DNA of 64,000 nt from Enterococcus florum (GCF_004309355.1 NZ_BJCC01000005.1:1-64000); one strand, 5' to 3'. Shown: positions 54,178 to 62,923, counted from the first letter of the stretch. Translations and numbers: made by a program. Notes: generated by a model from the letters alone, not told the origin.

Positions 54178-57100
54178 TCAGACCCCCTCAATAAATGCCA
54201 GCGATTCGCCTGAGCGCAAGATGTCGCCTTGCTTGATCAGAATCTCTGAAATTTTCCCGTCACAAGGCGCATGATACGCGATCTCTGTCTTCATGCTTTC
54301 AGTAACGATCATCGGCTCGCCGCTTTTTACGTAATCCCCTTCGTCCACTAAAATTTTCCAAACACTGCCGGGGATCGCACAGGTTAAGACTTCGTTGTTT
54401 TCTGGGATCGTCGGTGTTTCCGCAGGCGTTTCCTCTAATGTTTCTGGAATGAATTCTGCCAATCCTTCTTTGCGCCAAGCTTCTCTTTCTGCTTCAAAGG
54501 CTGCTTGCTGCCGCTCTTTTACTTGTGCGATCTCCTCTTGATGTTCGGCGGTCTGCGTCAAATAGTCTTTAATCGAAAAGGTTGTCTCTTCGATCTCAAG
54601 GGCATATTTCCCATTCAGGAAGTCTTTACGGTACTGCAGCAGCTCTTCGGGAGAAACCAAAAAGAATTGCAACTGATCGAAATAATCCAATAACCAAGGT
54701 TTCTCCTTGGAAAAATAATCCGTCTCCTTTTGCAGGTTCCACATTTGGATCGTCCGACCGAACAGCTGATAGCCGCCAGGACCTTCCATTCCATACACAC
54801 ACAAGTATGCTCCGCCAATGCCGACAGCATTTTCCGGGGTCCACGTTCGTGCAGGATTATATTTCGTCGTTACCAGACGATGGATCGGATTGATCGGCAC
54901 CGCTACGGGAGCACCTAAATACACATCTCCCAATCCCAAAACCATATATTTAGCGGATAGGATCGTCTCCTGCACAGTCGCCTTGGAATTTAGCCCATTG
55001 ATCCTGCGAATAAACTCAATGTTGTCCGGGCACCAAGGGGCATCCGAGCGAACATTGTCTTGGTATCGTTCCATGGCTTTCACCGCCTGAGGATCATTCC
55101 AAGAAAGAGGCAGCTTAACGATTCGAGAAGGAAAGACCGCATTTTCCAAATCAGGCAAGCCCTGATCCAGCTTCACGACTTCCTGCAAAACCGCCTTCAA
55201 AGGCATTTGCTTGGTATCGACATGGATCTGCAGGCTGCGAATCCCCGGAGTTAAATTGACAAGCGGCAAGTTGCTGTTCTTCAGTTCTCGGTACAAGGCA
55301 TGGATGCGAACGCGCAAAATAAAATCCAAGGCCATTTCGCCATATTCCAGCAGCAAATACTGATCCCCAGATAAACGGATCGTCAAATCGATGCCCGCCG
55401 CATTTTTTTCTTGATAAAAAATCGGATAATCAGGTGTTCCAGCCAGCTGCTTAGTCTGATCCGCTTTACTGTTTCGATAAAGGGCATGAAGCATCGCTGC
55501 GCTCAACGGCTGCTGCAGCAAATCCTCCTGCTCGGCATTCAACTGATCCGCTGTTTCTACCTCGACTAAGCGAAATTGCAGTGTATCTCCTGGTTTTAGC
55601 TGACCCAGCTTCCATAGATCGCTGGTGATTACGGTCATTGGACAGACAAAACCGCCTAAACTCGGTCCATCCGGCCCTAAGATGATCGGCATGTCTCCCG
55701 TGAAATCGACCGTTCCAATCGCATACGCATTGTCGTGGATGTTTGACGGGTGCAATCCCGCTTCTCCTCCGTCCTTTCGCGCCCATTTAGGTGTGGGTCC
55801 GATCAAGCGAACGCCGGTCCGTGAACTGTTGAAATGCACCTCCCATTTGGTTTCACAACACTCCTTTAAAAAGCCGGGATCGAGGAATTCTGGCGTACAG
55901 TGGGGACCCGGTGTCACGTGGATTAGCCAATCCTGTTCCGTTTTCTTCAATTCAAACGTTTCTGAAAAGCGGACCGTTTCACTGGCAGCGGTTGGCAAGG
56001 GATGCAAGACATCTCCAGCTTGCAGCGTGCGGCCATTCTTTCCGCCAAAATTTCCTAATGTAAAACAGGAGGCACTACCTAAGACCTTGGCAGCATGAAA
56101 GCCATTTTTTACTGCTACGTATGTCCGCATGCCGTTCTTCGGATCTCCAAAACTCAATCGCTGTCCCGCTTTTGCAGTGACTGCTTGATACATCGGAACC
56201 GGCTGGCCGTCTAACATCGGGAAAAGATCGGCGCCTGTCAAAGCGAATTCCAGTTCACCGCGAAACAGCCATTGTCCCCCTGCAAGGGTCAATTCAAGAA
56301 CAGGGACTTCCTCCGAATTGCCCAAAATCATATTGGCAAGTCGGCCAGAAAGTGCATCCATCGATCCAGAGGGCGGCACACCAACACCCCAATAGCCTAC
56401 CCGGCCGGGATAATCCTGCAAAGTACTGTTCAATCCACCGTCAATTACTTCCAACGCGGGAACCTCGATCGGCAGCTGCTCCAGCGTTTTAGTGGTGACC
56501 TCTCCTGAGCGGATCTGCGGCTGCTGCAGGACTTCTTGTAAGAACCAAAGATTGGTTTCGATCCCTTGAATTTGCGTCTCCTTCAAGCTGGCGATCAATT
56601 TTTCTAAAGCCGCCTGTCGTGTCGCAGCTTTGGTGATCACTTTAGCCAGCATCGGGTCATAAAACGGATAAATCTCTAAATGATCGGAGAGAAAGGTCTC
56701 AATCCGCGCGTCTGCTCCCCACTTGACTGTATCGACAAGACCAATACTTGGACGGAAATCATGGTAAAAATCCTCCGCGTAGATGCGTGCTTCCAAACTG
56801 ACGCCTTGCGGCTCCACCGAACGTTCTTCCAATCCGGAAAATTCACCCGCTGCTTCTTGAATCATCCACTCCACTAAATCAATGCCGAAAACTTCTTCCG
56901 TGATTCCGTGTTCCACCTGCAGACGTGTATTGACTTCTAAAAAGTAAAACTGTTCGCTGACCACATCGTAGAGAAATTCCACCGTCCCAACACTGCGATA
57001 GCTCACAGCCTTTCCTAACTTCTCAGCTGCTTGGTGCAGCGCTTTGCGGGTCGCTTCTGTGATCCCAAAGGCGGGACATTCTTCCACCACCTTTTGGTTT

Positions 57101-57798
57101 CGCCGCTGCAAGGAGCAGTCCCGCTCTCCGATGGTGATCAGCTCACCAGCAGCATTGCCGAAAATCTGGACCTCGATATGCCGAGCATTCTCAACATATT
57201 TTTCTAAAAATACTCCGCCATCTCCAAAATTGGCTTTGGCCTGATTGACCACAGACGCATAAGAGGCCAATAGTTCGTCTTGGTTACAGCAGATCTTCAT
57301 ACCGATTCCACCACCGCCTGCCGTGCTTTTCAGCATGACTGGATACCCGATGGCGTTGGCCGCCTTTTTCACCTGACGCGGATGCTCCAGCAGCTCAGTA
57401 CCCTCAATCATCGGAATACCGGCTTTTTTGGCATAGGCACGCGCCAAATGCTTCATCCCAAATTCGCGGATATGCCGACTCTCTGGACCGATAAACACGA
57501 GGTCATTTTCATTACATTGTTCTACAAAATCAGCATTCTCGCTGAGAAAACCATACCCTGGGATCACTGCATCGGCTCCACAATCTTTGGCAATCGCCAG
57601 CAGCTGCTCCGTATCTAGGTAGGTTTCATTGACTGTTTGTCCTTGCAGCAAGTAACTCTCGTCAGCAAGCTCGACATGCAGGCTCTTTTCATCCGCTTCT
57701 GCATAGACTGCTGCCGAGACGATCCCCATCTTTTTCAACGTGCGAATGATTCGAACAGCGATGGTCCCACGATTGGCAATAAGTACTTTTTTAAACAT
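54178..57798 (-). CDS. Guanidine (urea-type) carboxylase, biotin-dependent
   Basis: 1206 aa, full family length. Domains in order: biotin carboxylase (1-450; LIANRGTIAVRIIRTLKKMG, ATP-grasp KSTAGGGGIGMK, EVNTRLQVEHGITEEV), KipA/AHS2-like and KipI/AHS1-like carboxyltransferase halves (about 460-1000), and a biotinyl domain at the end with VTESMKTEIAY carrying the biotin Lys. Family members carboxylate urea or guanidine. The two DUF1989 genes beside it match carboxyguanidine deiminase, which favours guanidine as substrate. This is inference; urea remains possible. Confidence 0.9.
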   Translation of the reverse strand: MFKKVLIANRGTIAVRIIRTLKKMGIVSAAVYAEADEKSLHVELADESYLLQGQTVNETYLDTEQLLAIAKDCGADAVIPGYGFLSENADFVEQCNENDLVFIGPESRHIREFGMKHLARAYAKKAGIPMIEGTELLEHPRQVKKAANAIGYPVMLKSTAGGGGIGMKICCNQDELLASYASVVNQAKANFGDGGVFLEKYVENARHIEVQIFGNAAGELITIGERDCSLQRRNQKVVEECPAFGITEATRKALHQAAEKLGKAVSYRSVGTVEFLYDVVSEQFYFLEVNTRLQVEHGITEEVFGIDLVEWMIQEAAGEFSGLEERSVEPQGVSLEARIYAEDFYHDFRPSIGLVDTVKWGADARIETFLSDHLEIYPFYDPMLAKVITKAATRQAALEKLIASLKETQIQGIETNLWFLQEVLQQPQIRSGEVTTKTLEQLPIEVPALEVIDGGLNSTLQDYPGRVGYWGVGVPPSGSMDALSGRLANMILGNSEEVPVLELTLAGGQWLFRGELEFALTGADLFPMLDGQPVPMYQAVTAKAGQRLSFGDPKNGMRTYVAVKNGFHAAKVLGSASCFTLGNFGGKNGRTLQAGDVLHPLPTAASETVRFSETFELKKTEQDWLIHVTPGPHCTPEFLDPGFLKECCETKWEVHFNSSRTGVRLIGPTPKWARKDGGEAGLHPSNIHDNAYAIGTVDFTGDMPIILGPDGPSLGGFVCPMTVITSDLWKLGQLKPGDTLQFRLVEVETADQLNAEQEDLLQQPLSAAMLHALYRNSKADQTKQLAGTPDYPIFYQEKNAAGIDLTIRLSGDQYLLLEYGEMALDFILRVRIHALYRELKNSNLPLVNLTPGIRSLQIHVDTKQMPLKAVLQEVVKLDQGLPDLENAVFPSRIVKLPLSWNDPQAVKAMERYQDNVRSDAPWCPDNIEFIRRINGLNSKATVQETILSAKYMVLGLGDVYLGAPVAVPINPIHRLVTTKYNPARTWTPENAVGIGGAYLCVYGMEGPGGYQLFGRTIQMWNLQKETDYFSKEKPWLLDYFDQLQFFLVSPEELLQYRKDFLNGKYALEIEETTFSIKDYLTQTAEHQEEIAQVKERQQAAFEAEREAWRKEGLAEFIPETLEETPAETPTIPENNEVLTCAIPGSVWKILVDEGDYVKSGEPMIVTESMKTEIAYHAPCDGKISEILIKQGDILRSGESLAFIEGV

Positions 57799-57802
57799 TC
57801 GA

Positions 57803-58516
57803 TCACCCTTCTAGTTGATTTTCCACCAAATTATTTTCAAATGCCCGCGTATTTTCGCCGCAGCTCGATACAACTGGGTCCAGCAAATCTGCGGTCATCC
57901 CCTCATACACTTCCAATTGAATCTCGCCTCTGGGATACTCCGTAGCAGGATTCAAAGGATGCGGGGTGTTGGATAAAAGCAGCAATACCGGTGCATCTGT
58001 ACGTAGGACCACTTCCTTATCCAGCGTATTCTCTGCGTGGTAACAAAGTGTACCGTCCTGTGAAGCGGTTACCTTGGAAAACAAGTTGACCACTGCAGAC
58101 AGATCCCGTTTCCCCAGGCCTCGGCGAAACAGCTCGATGGAAAAATTGTCATAGCTGTTGCGCTGTCGCTGATTACGGTCGATTTGATACGTCGATTCCC
58201 CATATTTTTCTTGGATCTTCCGCCGAAGCGTATGTCCGCAAACTGTATCATGCCAGCCATAAGTATCCTTGATCAGACTCATCAACATTTTTCCATTGTC
58301 GCTCATTAACAGATGCTGCTGCGTCAGGAAGAATGTATGCTGCGCTTTTAAAGAGTCCGGCATGTTGTACTTTTCCTCTGGATGCTCTGCATGATAAGCC
58401 CCCATCACCAAATTGCAGTCCTCCGATTTTGCGATCAAGCGGATCCATTTTCCGGCGCCTACGTATTCTGACCATTTCTCGCCTGGCAACAAACGTTTTG
58501 TATAAACCAGCTTCAT
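57803..58516 (-). CDS. DUF1989 protein, probable carboxyguanidine deiminase subunit
   Basis: About 237 aa of the urea carboxylase-associated (DUF1989) family. Motifs: LPGEKWSEYVGAGKWIRLI, the Cys/His pattern YGWHDTVCGHT and LSAVVNLFSKV. Known pairs of these proteins (CgdA/CgdB) deiminate carboxyguanidine to allophanate. The frame opens at 58534, but GGGAGGGGG before the ATG at 58516 gives MKLVYTKR. It follows its paralogue by two bases. Confidence 0.82.
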   Translation of the reverse strand: MKLVYTKRLLPGEKWSEYVGAGKWIRLIAKSEDCNLVMGAYHAEHPEEKYNMPDSLKAQHTFFLTQQHLLMSDNGKMLMSLIKDTYGWHDTVCGHTLRRKIQEKYGESTYQIDRNQRQRNSYDNFSIELFRRGLGKRDLSAVVNLFSKVTASQDGTLCYHAENTLDKEVVLRTDAPVLLLLSNTPHPLNPATEYPRGEIQLEVYEGMTADLLDPVVSSCGENTRAFENNLVENQLEG

Positions 58517-58518
58517 TT

Positions 58519-59175
58519 TTATTCCCCCTCCCAAAGCAGTACCTGGATCGGTGTTGGATTGTAATCGTTGCAGGGGTTATTCAACTGCGGACAATTACTA
58601 ATCAACACAATCACATCTTCCAAGGCTTCCAGCTCTACATAATAGCCGGGGCCTGATACGCCATCTTTAAAATCCAAGCCGCCATCAGGAGCCACAGGTA
58701 CATTCATAAAAAAATTGATATTGGGTGCTAGATCTCTTTTTGAAAAAGTGTACGCACCAGAATAGTTGCTCATTTGCAGCATAAAGGTGTCTCGGCACGC
58801 ATGCATATGAACCTTTTCCCGTTGATAGCGGACGGTGTTGCTTTGACAAGAGCACGCACCACCAATCGTGTCATGCTGCCCACAGGTATCTGCGGTGATC
58901 CTCAGCATTTCTCGTCCAGACTCGCTCATCAAAACAGTCCCAGTAGATAAATACAAACTGGCTTGTTCTTGGATCGTCATACTGGCACTATAGTGATCGG
59001 CCGGATCGTCCTTTAGAAAAAACAACGTGTCGGCAGCCTGATTGCCGTCTAGATCAACGATACGGAGGGTGTCCCCCTTGTTGATCGTTTTCATCCAACC
59101 ATCTCCGGCCAAGATGTCGGTCTTATAGTCAGAATTTTCTGATTTTTTATTGCTGATGACAGGTACAAATGCCAT
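58519..59175 (-). CDS. DUF1989 protein, probable carboxyguanidine deiminase partner
   Basis: About 218 aa, same family: GDTLRIVDLDGNQAADTLFFL, CGQHDTIGGACSCQSNTVRY and LAPNINFFMNVPVAPDGGL. The Cys-rich pattern CGQHDTIGGACSC fits metal binding. The frame reaches 59253, but AAGGAGGGAATCAC precedes the ATG at 59175, so the start is there and avoids overlap with the ATPase gene. Confidence 0.82.
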   Translation of the reverse strand: MAFVPVISNKKSENSDYKTDILAGDGWMKTINKGDTLRIVDLDGNQAADTLFFLKDDPADHYSASMTIQEQASLYLSTGTVLMSESGREMLRITADTCGQHDTIGGACSCQSNTVRYQREKVHMHACRDTFMLQMSNYSGAYTFSKRDLAPNINFFMNVPVAPDGGLDFKDGVSGPGYYVELEALEDVIVLISNCPQLNNPCNDYNPTPIQVLLWEGE

Positions 59176-59194
59176 GTGATTCCCTCCTTCGCTG

Positions 59195-59995
59195 CTATAC
59201 AGCGTGTATGATTTGATCGATTTTTTTCTTAGTTTCAATGAATTCAGGTTCATCCTTCAAGGCCAGTCTTCTTTTATATGGCAGATAAATCGGCACAGAG
59301 CGTTTGATCTCACCCGGACCTGCACTCATCACAACGACCCGCTGTCCTAGAAAAGCCGCTTCTTCGATGTCATGGGTGATAAACAAAATCGTGGGCCGCT
59401 CGACTTCCCAGATTTCTCGCATCAGCAGCTGCATCGTGCTTTTGGTTTCAGGATCCAAAGCGCCGAAGGGTTCATCCATCAGCAGGATCTCTGGACTGTT
59501 GGCCAACGAACGAGCGATCGCAACCCGCTGCTTCATCCCGCCAGACAGCTCCTTTGGCAAACTGTGGCGAAATTGTTCCAACCCGATAACGTCAATGTAG
59601 CGGTCCACGATCGCTTGAATCGCTGCTTTGGGTGTTTTGCTGATCTTCAATCCGAAGGCAATATTCTCTTCTACCGTCAGCCACGGAAACAATGAGTAGC
59701 CTTGAAACACCATCCCACGGTCAGCTCCCGGACCCACAAGCTCTTGGTCATTCAGTACGATACTGCCTGAACTGATGTCCTCTAAGCCGCCGAGTATCCG
59801 CAGCAGTGTCGACTTTCCGCAGCCGGAAGGACCCACGACACAGAGAAATTCATTGTCTAAAATTTCTAAGTCAATGTCGCGCAGCGCCACGACCTGGTTT
59901 TTCTTTGACGAATAGATTTTATTGACCCCTTCAAACGAGATCTTGCTGTTGGCGACCTTTGCCTCCAACCCGAATGCACCTGTTATTGCTGCCAT
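59195..59995 (-). CDS. ABC transporter ATPase, SsuB/TauB/NrtD type
   Basis: 266 aa. Walker A GPSGCGKSTLLR, signature LSGGMKQRVAIARSL, Walker B ILLMDEPFGALD, switch His in FITHDIEEA. This subtype energises uptake of sulfonates, nitrate, cyanate or similar small compounds. Here it lies within the guanidine operon, so import of guanidine or a related compound is the likely role. Confidence 0.88.
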   Translation of the reverse strand: MAAITGAFGLEAKVANSKISFEGVNKIYSSKKNQVVALRDIDLEILDNEFLCVVGPSGCGKSTLLRILGGLEDISSGSIVLNDQELVGPGADRGMVFQGYSLFPWLTVEENIAFGLKISKTPKAAIQAIVDRYIDVIGLEQFRHSLPKELSGGMKQRVAIARSLANSPEILLMDEPFGALDPETKSTMQLLMREIWEVERPTILFITHDIEEAAFLGQRVVVMSAGPGEIKRSVPIYLPYKRRLALKDEPEFIETKKKIDQIIHAV

Positions 59996-60006
59996 CTTGA
60001 TTCCTC

Positions 60007-60819
60007 CTATTCCTCAACCCAACGAAACAGGGCCTTATTCAACAAGCCAAACAGTCGATCGGTGATCAATCCTAGCAATCCGATCACCAAGATTCCCATG
60101 AAAATCGACGAAGTATCTAAAAAGCGCTGTGCCTTCAAGATGTTGTAGCCTAAGCCGGAGTTGGCTGCTACCAACTCTGCTACTACTAGATAAGTCCAAG
60201 CCCAGCCCATGATCATGCGCAAGCTTTCCATCAGCTTTGGCAGCATCGCCGGCAAGATTACTCTGAAAATCACCGTCGTCGATTTGCCTCCCAAAGTATA
60301 AGCTGCGTTGATCAGGTTAGACGGAACACTTTTCACATTGTCAGCCACCATGGGAATCAGCTGAAACAAAATTCCCAACAAGATCACAGCGACCTTGGCA
60401 TTTTCTCCGATCCCTACCCACACCATGATCAGCGGAACAAAGGCCGGAACCGGCAAGTACCGGAAAAATTCTGTCAGCGGTAAAATGAACGCCTCGATTT
60501 TTGAAAAGGAACCGACCAGAACGCCTAATGGTACGCCGATCACGATCGCTAACAAAAAGCCCTTCATGATTCGAGAAAAACTGATCCATGTATCGGCTGC
60601 CAGCGAACCATCCCTTAAACTGGTAGTAAAAGCCTCTACAACTGCGGCTGGCGCTGGTAAAAAGATTGGACTGACCAAGCCGCTGGTACTAATCCCCTGC
60701 CAAAGGGCCAAGACCAAAATAAAAGCAGCCGCGGCGATCACCGAATACTTTTGCTTCGAGATGCCCTTTCGAAGTCTGATTTTTGTGCCTGTTTTTGCTA
60801 ATGCTTTACTCTCCATCAA
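60007..60819 (-). CDS. ABC transporter permease, SsuC/TauC type
   Basis: 270 aa with about six membrane segments and the coupling loop NAAYTLGGKSTTVIFRVILPAMLPKLMESLRMIMGWAWTYLVVAEL, a family hallmark. It pairs with the ATPase encoded eleven bases downstream. A second in-frame ATG follows the first, so the start may be one codon later. Confidence 0.88.
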   Translation of the reverse strand: MMESKALAKTGTKIRLRKGISKQKYSVIAAAAFILVLALWQGISTSGLVSPIFLPAPAAVVEAFTTSLRDGSLAADTWISFSRIMKGFLLAIVIGVPLGVLVGSFSKIEAFILPLTEFFRYLPVPAFVPLIMVWVGIGENAKVAVILLGILFQLIPMVADNVKSVPSNLINAAYTLGGKSTTVIFRVILPAMLPKLMESLRMIMGWAWTYLVVAELVAANSGLGYNILKAQRFLDTSSIFMGILVIGLLGLITDRLFGLLNKALFRWVEE

Positions 60820-60849
60820 CTCGCCTCCTTCGAATGAACGATTGTTTTC

Positions 60850-61911
60850 CTAGTCTGCCTGAGTATTCGGTACCTTCTTATCTGGTGACTCCTCGTACAG
60901 TTTGTCGATGTAACTAGAATCGAAAATCTGTTCAGGATCTTCCAATTCCGACGAAACCATTTTTTGATCCAGCAAGAATTTTGCCGTTTTTTCTGCGGTA
61001 TAAGGCAGGTACGAATAGTTCTCTGCGGTTTCATGGAAAGCCGCATGATTGTCTGCGATCGAGAACAAGCGAGCTCCGGCCATTGCTGTTTTCATCTCTT
61101 CGACACTAATATCCGCCTGCTTAGCCATGTAGCCTAAAGCCTCGTCCGGCTTCTCTACATATTGCTGCATTCCGTCAAAATACGCCTGAACGATTTTTTG
61201 AACGTCGTCTGAATGCTCCTTCAAGAGCTTTCCGCTAACCATCAATGTGTCTGGGATCAAGCCGGGAATTTCTGACGAATCAAACAACAAATTCGTATCT
61301 CCCTCCGAAGCGGCATAGCTGAGAGACGGCTCCCATAAGCTGGCGGCATCCACCTGTCCGGAAATAACTGCCGGTCCCGCATTTTCCACTGTCATATTGG
61401 TCAAATCGATGTCTGCTTCTGTTAGTCCAACTGTCTCCAAGGCATTCAACAAGAAGAAGTGCTCGATCGTTCCGATCTCTGTTGCTACCGTTTTTCCCTT
61501 CAAGTCTTTCAACGACTTGATCTCCAATTGGGCAACGATTCCGTCTGCTCCAGCCGAGTTATCATTGATCAGCACGACTTTAAAATCTACGTCACTCAAG
61601 GCTGGCGAGATTGTGTCGCTCAAAGCGGCACACACCGCATCGATCTGCCCGCTGTTGAAGGCCTGCAGCGAATCACTATAGGTGTTGAACCACACCAGCT
61701 CCACATCCACCTTGTTCTCTTCAAAGGCGCCGAAGCCTTGAACGGCATACCAAGTGTACCAACCAGGAAACGCACTGACACCGATCTTGATCGGCTCCTC
61801 CGACGACGACTCGCTGGATTTCTCAGCCGCTCCCCCGTCATTGCCCCCGCAGCCAGTCAAAAACAAAACCAAAACACACACCATCATGAATAAGCTCATT
61901 CGTTTTTTCAT
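60850..61911 (-). CDS. ABC transporter substrate-binding lipoprotein, SsuA/TauA/NMT1 type
   Basis: 353 aa. Lipoprotein signal peptide (MKKRMSLFMMVCVLVLFLTGC), then an NMT1/SsuA-like fold: IKIGVSAFPGWYTWYAVQGFGAFEENKVDVELVWFNTYSDSLQAFNSGQIDAVC. It presents the substrate, probably guanidine or a urea-like compound, to the permease. It follows the PII-like genes with a 21-base gap. Confidence 0.88.
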   Translation of the reverse strand: MKKRMSLFMMVCVLVLFLTGCGGNDGGAAEKSSESSSEEPIKIGVSAFPGWYTWYAVQGFGAFEENKVDVELVWFNTYSDSLQAFNSGQIDAVCAALSDTISPALSDVDFKVVLINDNSAGADGIVAQLEIKSLKDLKGKTVATEIGTIEHFFLLNALETVGLTEADIDLTNMTVENAGPAVISGQVDAASLWEPSLSYAASEGDTNLLFDSSEIPGLIPDTLMVSGKLLKEHSDDVQKIVQAYFDGMQQYVEKPDEALGYMAKQADISVEEMKTAMAGARLFSIADNHAAFHETAENYSYLPYTAEKTAKFLLDQKMVSSELEDPEQIFDSSYIDKLYEESPDKKVPNTQAD

Positions 61912-61932
61912 ACATTTTCCACTCCCTATTTT

Positions 61933-62286
61933 TTACGCCAACGCTTCGATGCCCGTCTCCTTGGTTCGAATCCGGATCACCTCTTCGACCGGCGTGACAA
62001 AGATTTTCCCGTCACCTTTGTTTCCTGTCTGATTGACCGACAGGATCGTTCGAATCAATCGTTCCACTTCTTTTTCTTCGATATAGATTTCAATGATTCG
62101 CTTGCTAACGAACGGATATTTCTTGATAGATTTTCTCACATCCGAATCATTGATCGCATACATTTGCTGTTCTCGACCACGACCTAATACCCGATAGGTG
62201 CTCAGTGAAAAGAAATGCTCAGCCAATAATGCCGCTTTTGTTTCGTAATAGTTGTTGTCGCGTATGATCGCTGTCACTAATTTCAT
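61933..62286 (-). CDS. PII-family signal protein, NifI2-like
   Basis: 117 aa. PII fold ends and core motifs: MKLVTAIIRDNNYYETKAALL, YRVLGRGREQQ, NKGDGKIFVTPVEEVIRIRT. The T-loop region carries YAINDSDVRKSIKKYPFVSK in place of the usual GlnB uridylylation loop. The frame begins with a TTG at 62289 but the ATG at 62286, behind AAGGAGATG, fits better. It pairs with the next PII gene; such tandem pairs are known from NifI1-NifI2. Confidence 0.82.
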   Translation of the reverse strand: MKLVTAIIRDNNYYETKAALLAEHFFSLSTYRVLGRGREQQMYAINDSDVRKSIKKYPFVSKRIIEIYIEEKEVERLIRTILSVNQTGNKGDGKIFVTPVEEVIRIRTKETGIEALA

Positions 62287-62298
62287 CAAATCATCTCC

Positions 62299-62625
62299 TT
62301 ACAAAGCTTCAGCGCCGCTGCTGATCGTCACGGCTTTTTCTACCGGCAAAACAAAAATCTTTCCATCGCCAAAGGAGCCTTCATCACCTGAACGGCAGAC
62401 ACGCTGGATTGTATCGATTACTTTCTCCCGGTCCTGATCTTCTACGACAAGCACGATCGTTTCCTTTGGGATCTCATCGTAATAAACATCCCCTAGTTTC
62501 AGTCCGCGCTGTTTCCCGCGACCCAGCACACTGTATCGTGTCGCCGAGACAAATCCTTTTTCCGCCAACTCATGCAAGACTTCATCAGCTTTTTCTGGTC
62601 GTACCATTGCTCGAATCATTTTCAT
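62299..62625 (-). CDS. PII-family signal protein, NifI1-like
   Basis: 108 aa. MKMIRAMVRPEKADEVLHELAEKGF, VLGRGKQRGLKLGDVYYDEIPKETI and SFGDGKIFVLPVEKAVTISSG are the PII motifs; KQRGLKLGDVYYDEIPK resembles the T-loop of NifI1. It is the first gene of the operon and probably reports 2-oxoglutarate/ATP (nitrogen status) to the transporter or the carboxylase. No nitrogenase genes are present. Confidence 0.83.
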   Translation of the reverse strand: MKMIRAMVRPEKADEVLHELAEKGFVSATRYSVLGRGKQRGLKLGDVYYDEIPKETIVLVVEDQDREKVIDTIQRVCRSGDEGSFGDGKIFVLPVEKAVTISSGAEAL

Positions 62626-62644
62626 ACATATCCATCCCTTCTAA

Positions 62645-62745
62645 ATTAAAAAACTGGTAGACCTCTCGCACTCAGAGGCCTACCAGTGCTAAGCGTTCTC
62701 CATATGACCCATTGACCCCGGCAGGTAAATGACTCTGGATATTTT
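62645..62745 (-). promoter_or_regulatory. Leader RNA with attenuator, candidate riboswitch
   Basis: Transcription from the promoter below would begin near 62745. The leader has an outer TCCA/TGGA pairing (62739-62736 with 62702-62699) enclosing CATTTACCTGCCGGGG and GTCAATGGGTCATA, then a strong terminator at 62653-62687 (14-base stem, one wobble, T-run). CCTGCC (62725-62720) can pair with GGTAGG (62684-62679) of the terminator stem, giving an antiterminator. The operon context suggests a guanidine-sensing switch. The guanidine-I consensus is not seen; class is unassigned. Confidence 0.55.
62653..62687 (-). terminator. Leader terminator before the PII-like genes
   Basis: ACTGGTAGGCCTCT pairs with AGAGGTCTACCAGT around a seven-base loop, followed by a T-run on the minus strand, 27 bases before the first start codon. 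Its placement ahead of the operon implies conditional read-through. Confidence 0.85.
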
Positions 62746-62751
62746 TTTCTA

Positions 62752-62780
62752 ATCATAAAGTGTTTTTGAAGAACTTTCAA
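62752..62780 (-). promoter_or_regulatory. Promoter of the guanidine operon
   Basis: TTGAAA (62780-62775) and TATGAT (62757-62752), spaced 17 bases, give a start near 62745, right before the folded leader. Confidence 0.85.
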
Positions 62781-62787
62781 TAGTTTA

Positions 62788-62804
62788 TGTTATATTTTAT
62801 GACA
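62788..62804. promoter_or_regulatory. GlnR/TnrA box 1
   Basis: TGTTATATTTTATGACA matches TGTNAN7TNACA exactly. Its centre is about 51 bases before the predicted start of the operon, the position TnrA uses for activation in Bacillus; GlnR may also bind it. Confidence 0.8.
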
Positions 62805-62839
62805 TAAGAGCAAAGTTTTTTGAAAATTAAGACAATTAA

Positions 62840-62856
62840 TGTTATGTTTTATAACA
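62840..62856. promoter_or_regulatory. GlnR/TnrA box 2
   Basis: TGTTATGTTTTATAACA, an exact TGTNAN7TNACA match, with a centre 52 bases upstream of box 1. The pair suggests nitrogen control of the operon. Confidence 0.8.
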
Positions 62857-62876
62857 TGAGTTTTCTATATACCCCG

Positions 62877-62907
62877 AAAAAAGCTGCTCATATCGTTGAA
62901 TGAGCAG
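62877..62907 (-). terminator. Terminator of the ASCH gene
   Basis: CTGCTCAT/ATGAGCAG stem with a T-run on the minus strand, just after the stop of the gene at 62924. Confidence 0.8.
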
Positions 62908-62923
62908 TTTCTGATCGATTCCT

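Noticed and set aside
62645-62760. Guanidine-I (ykkC) riboswitch
   Set aside because: The conserved ykkC segments I know were not found in the leader on either strand, so the class is left open.
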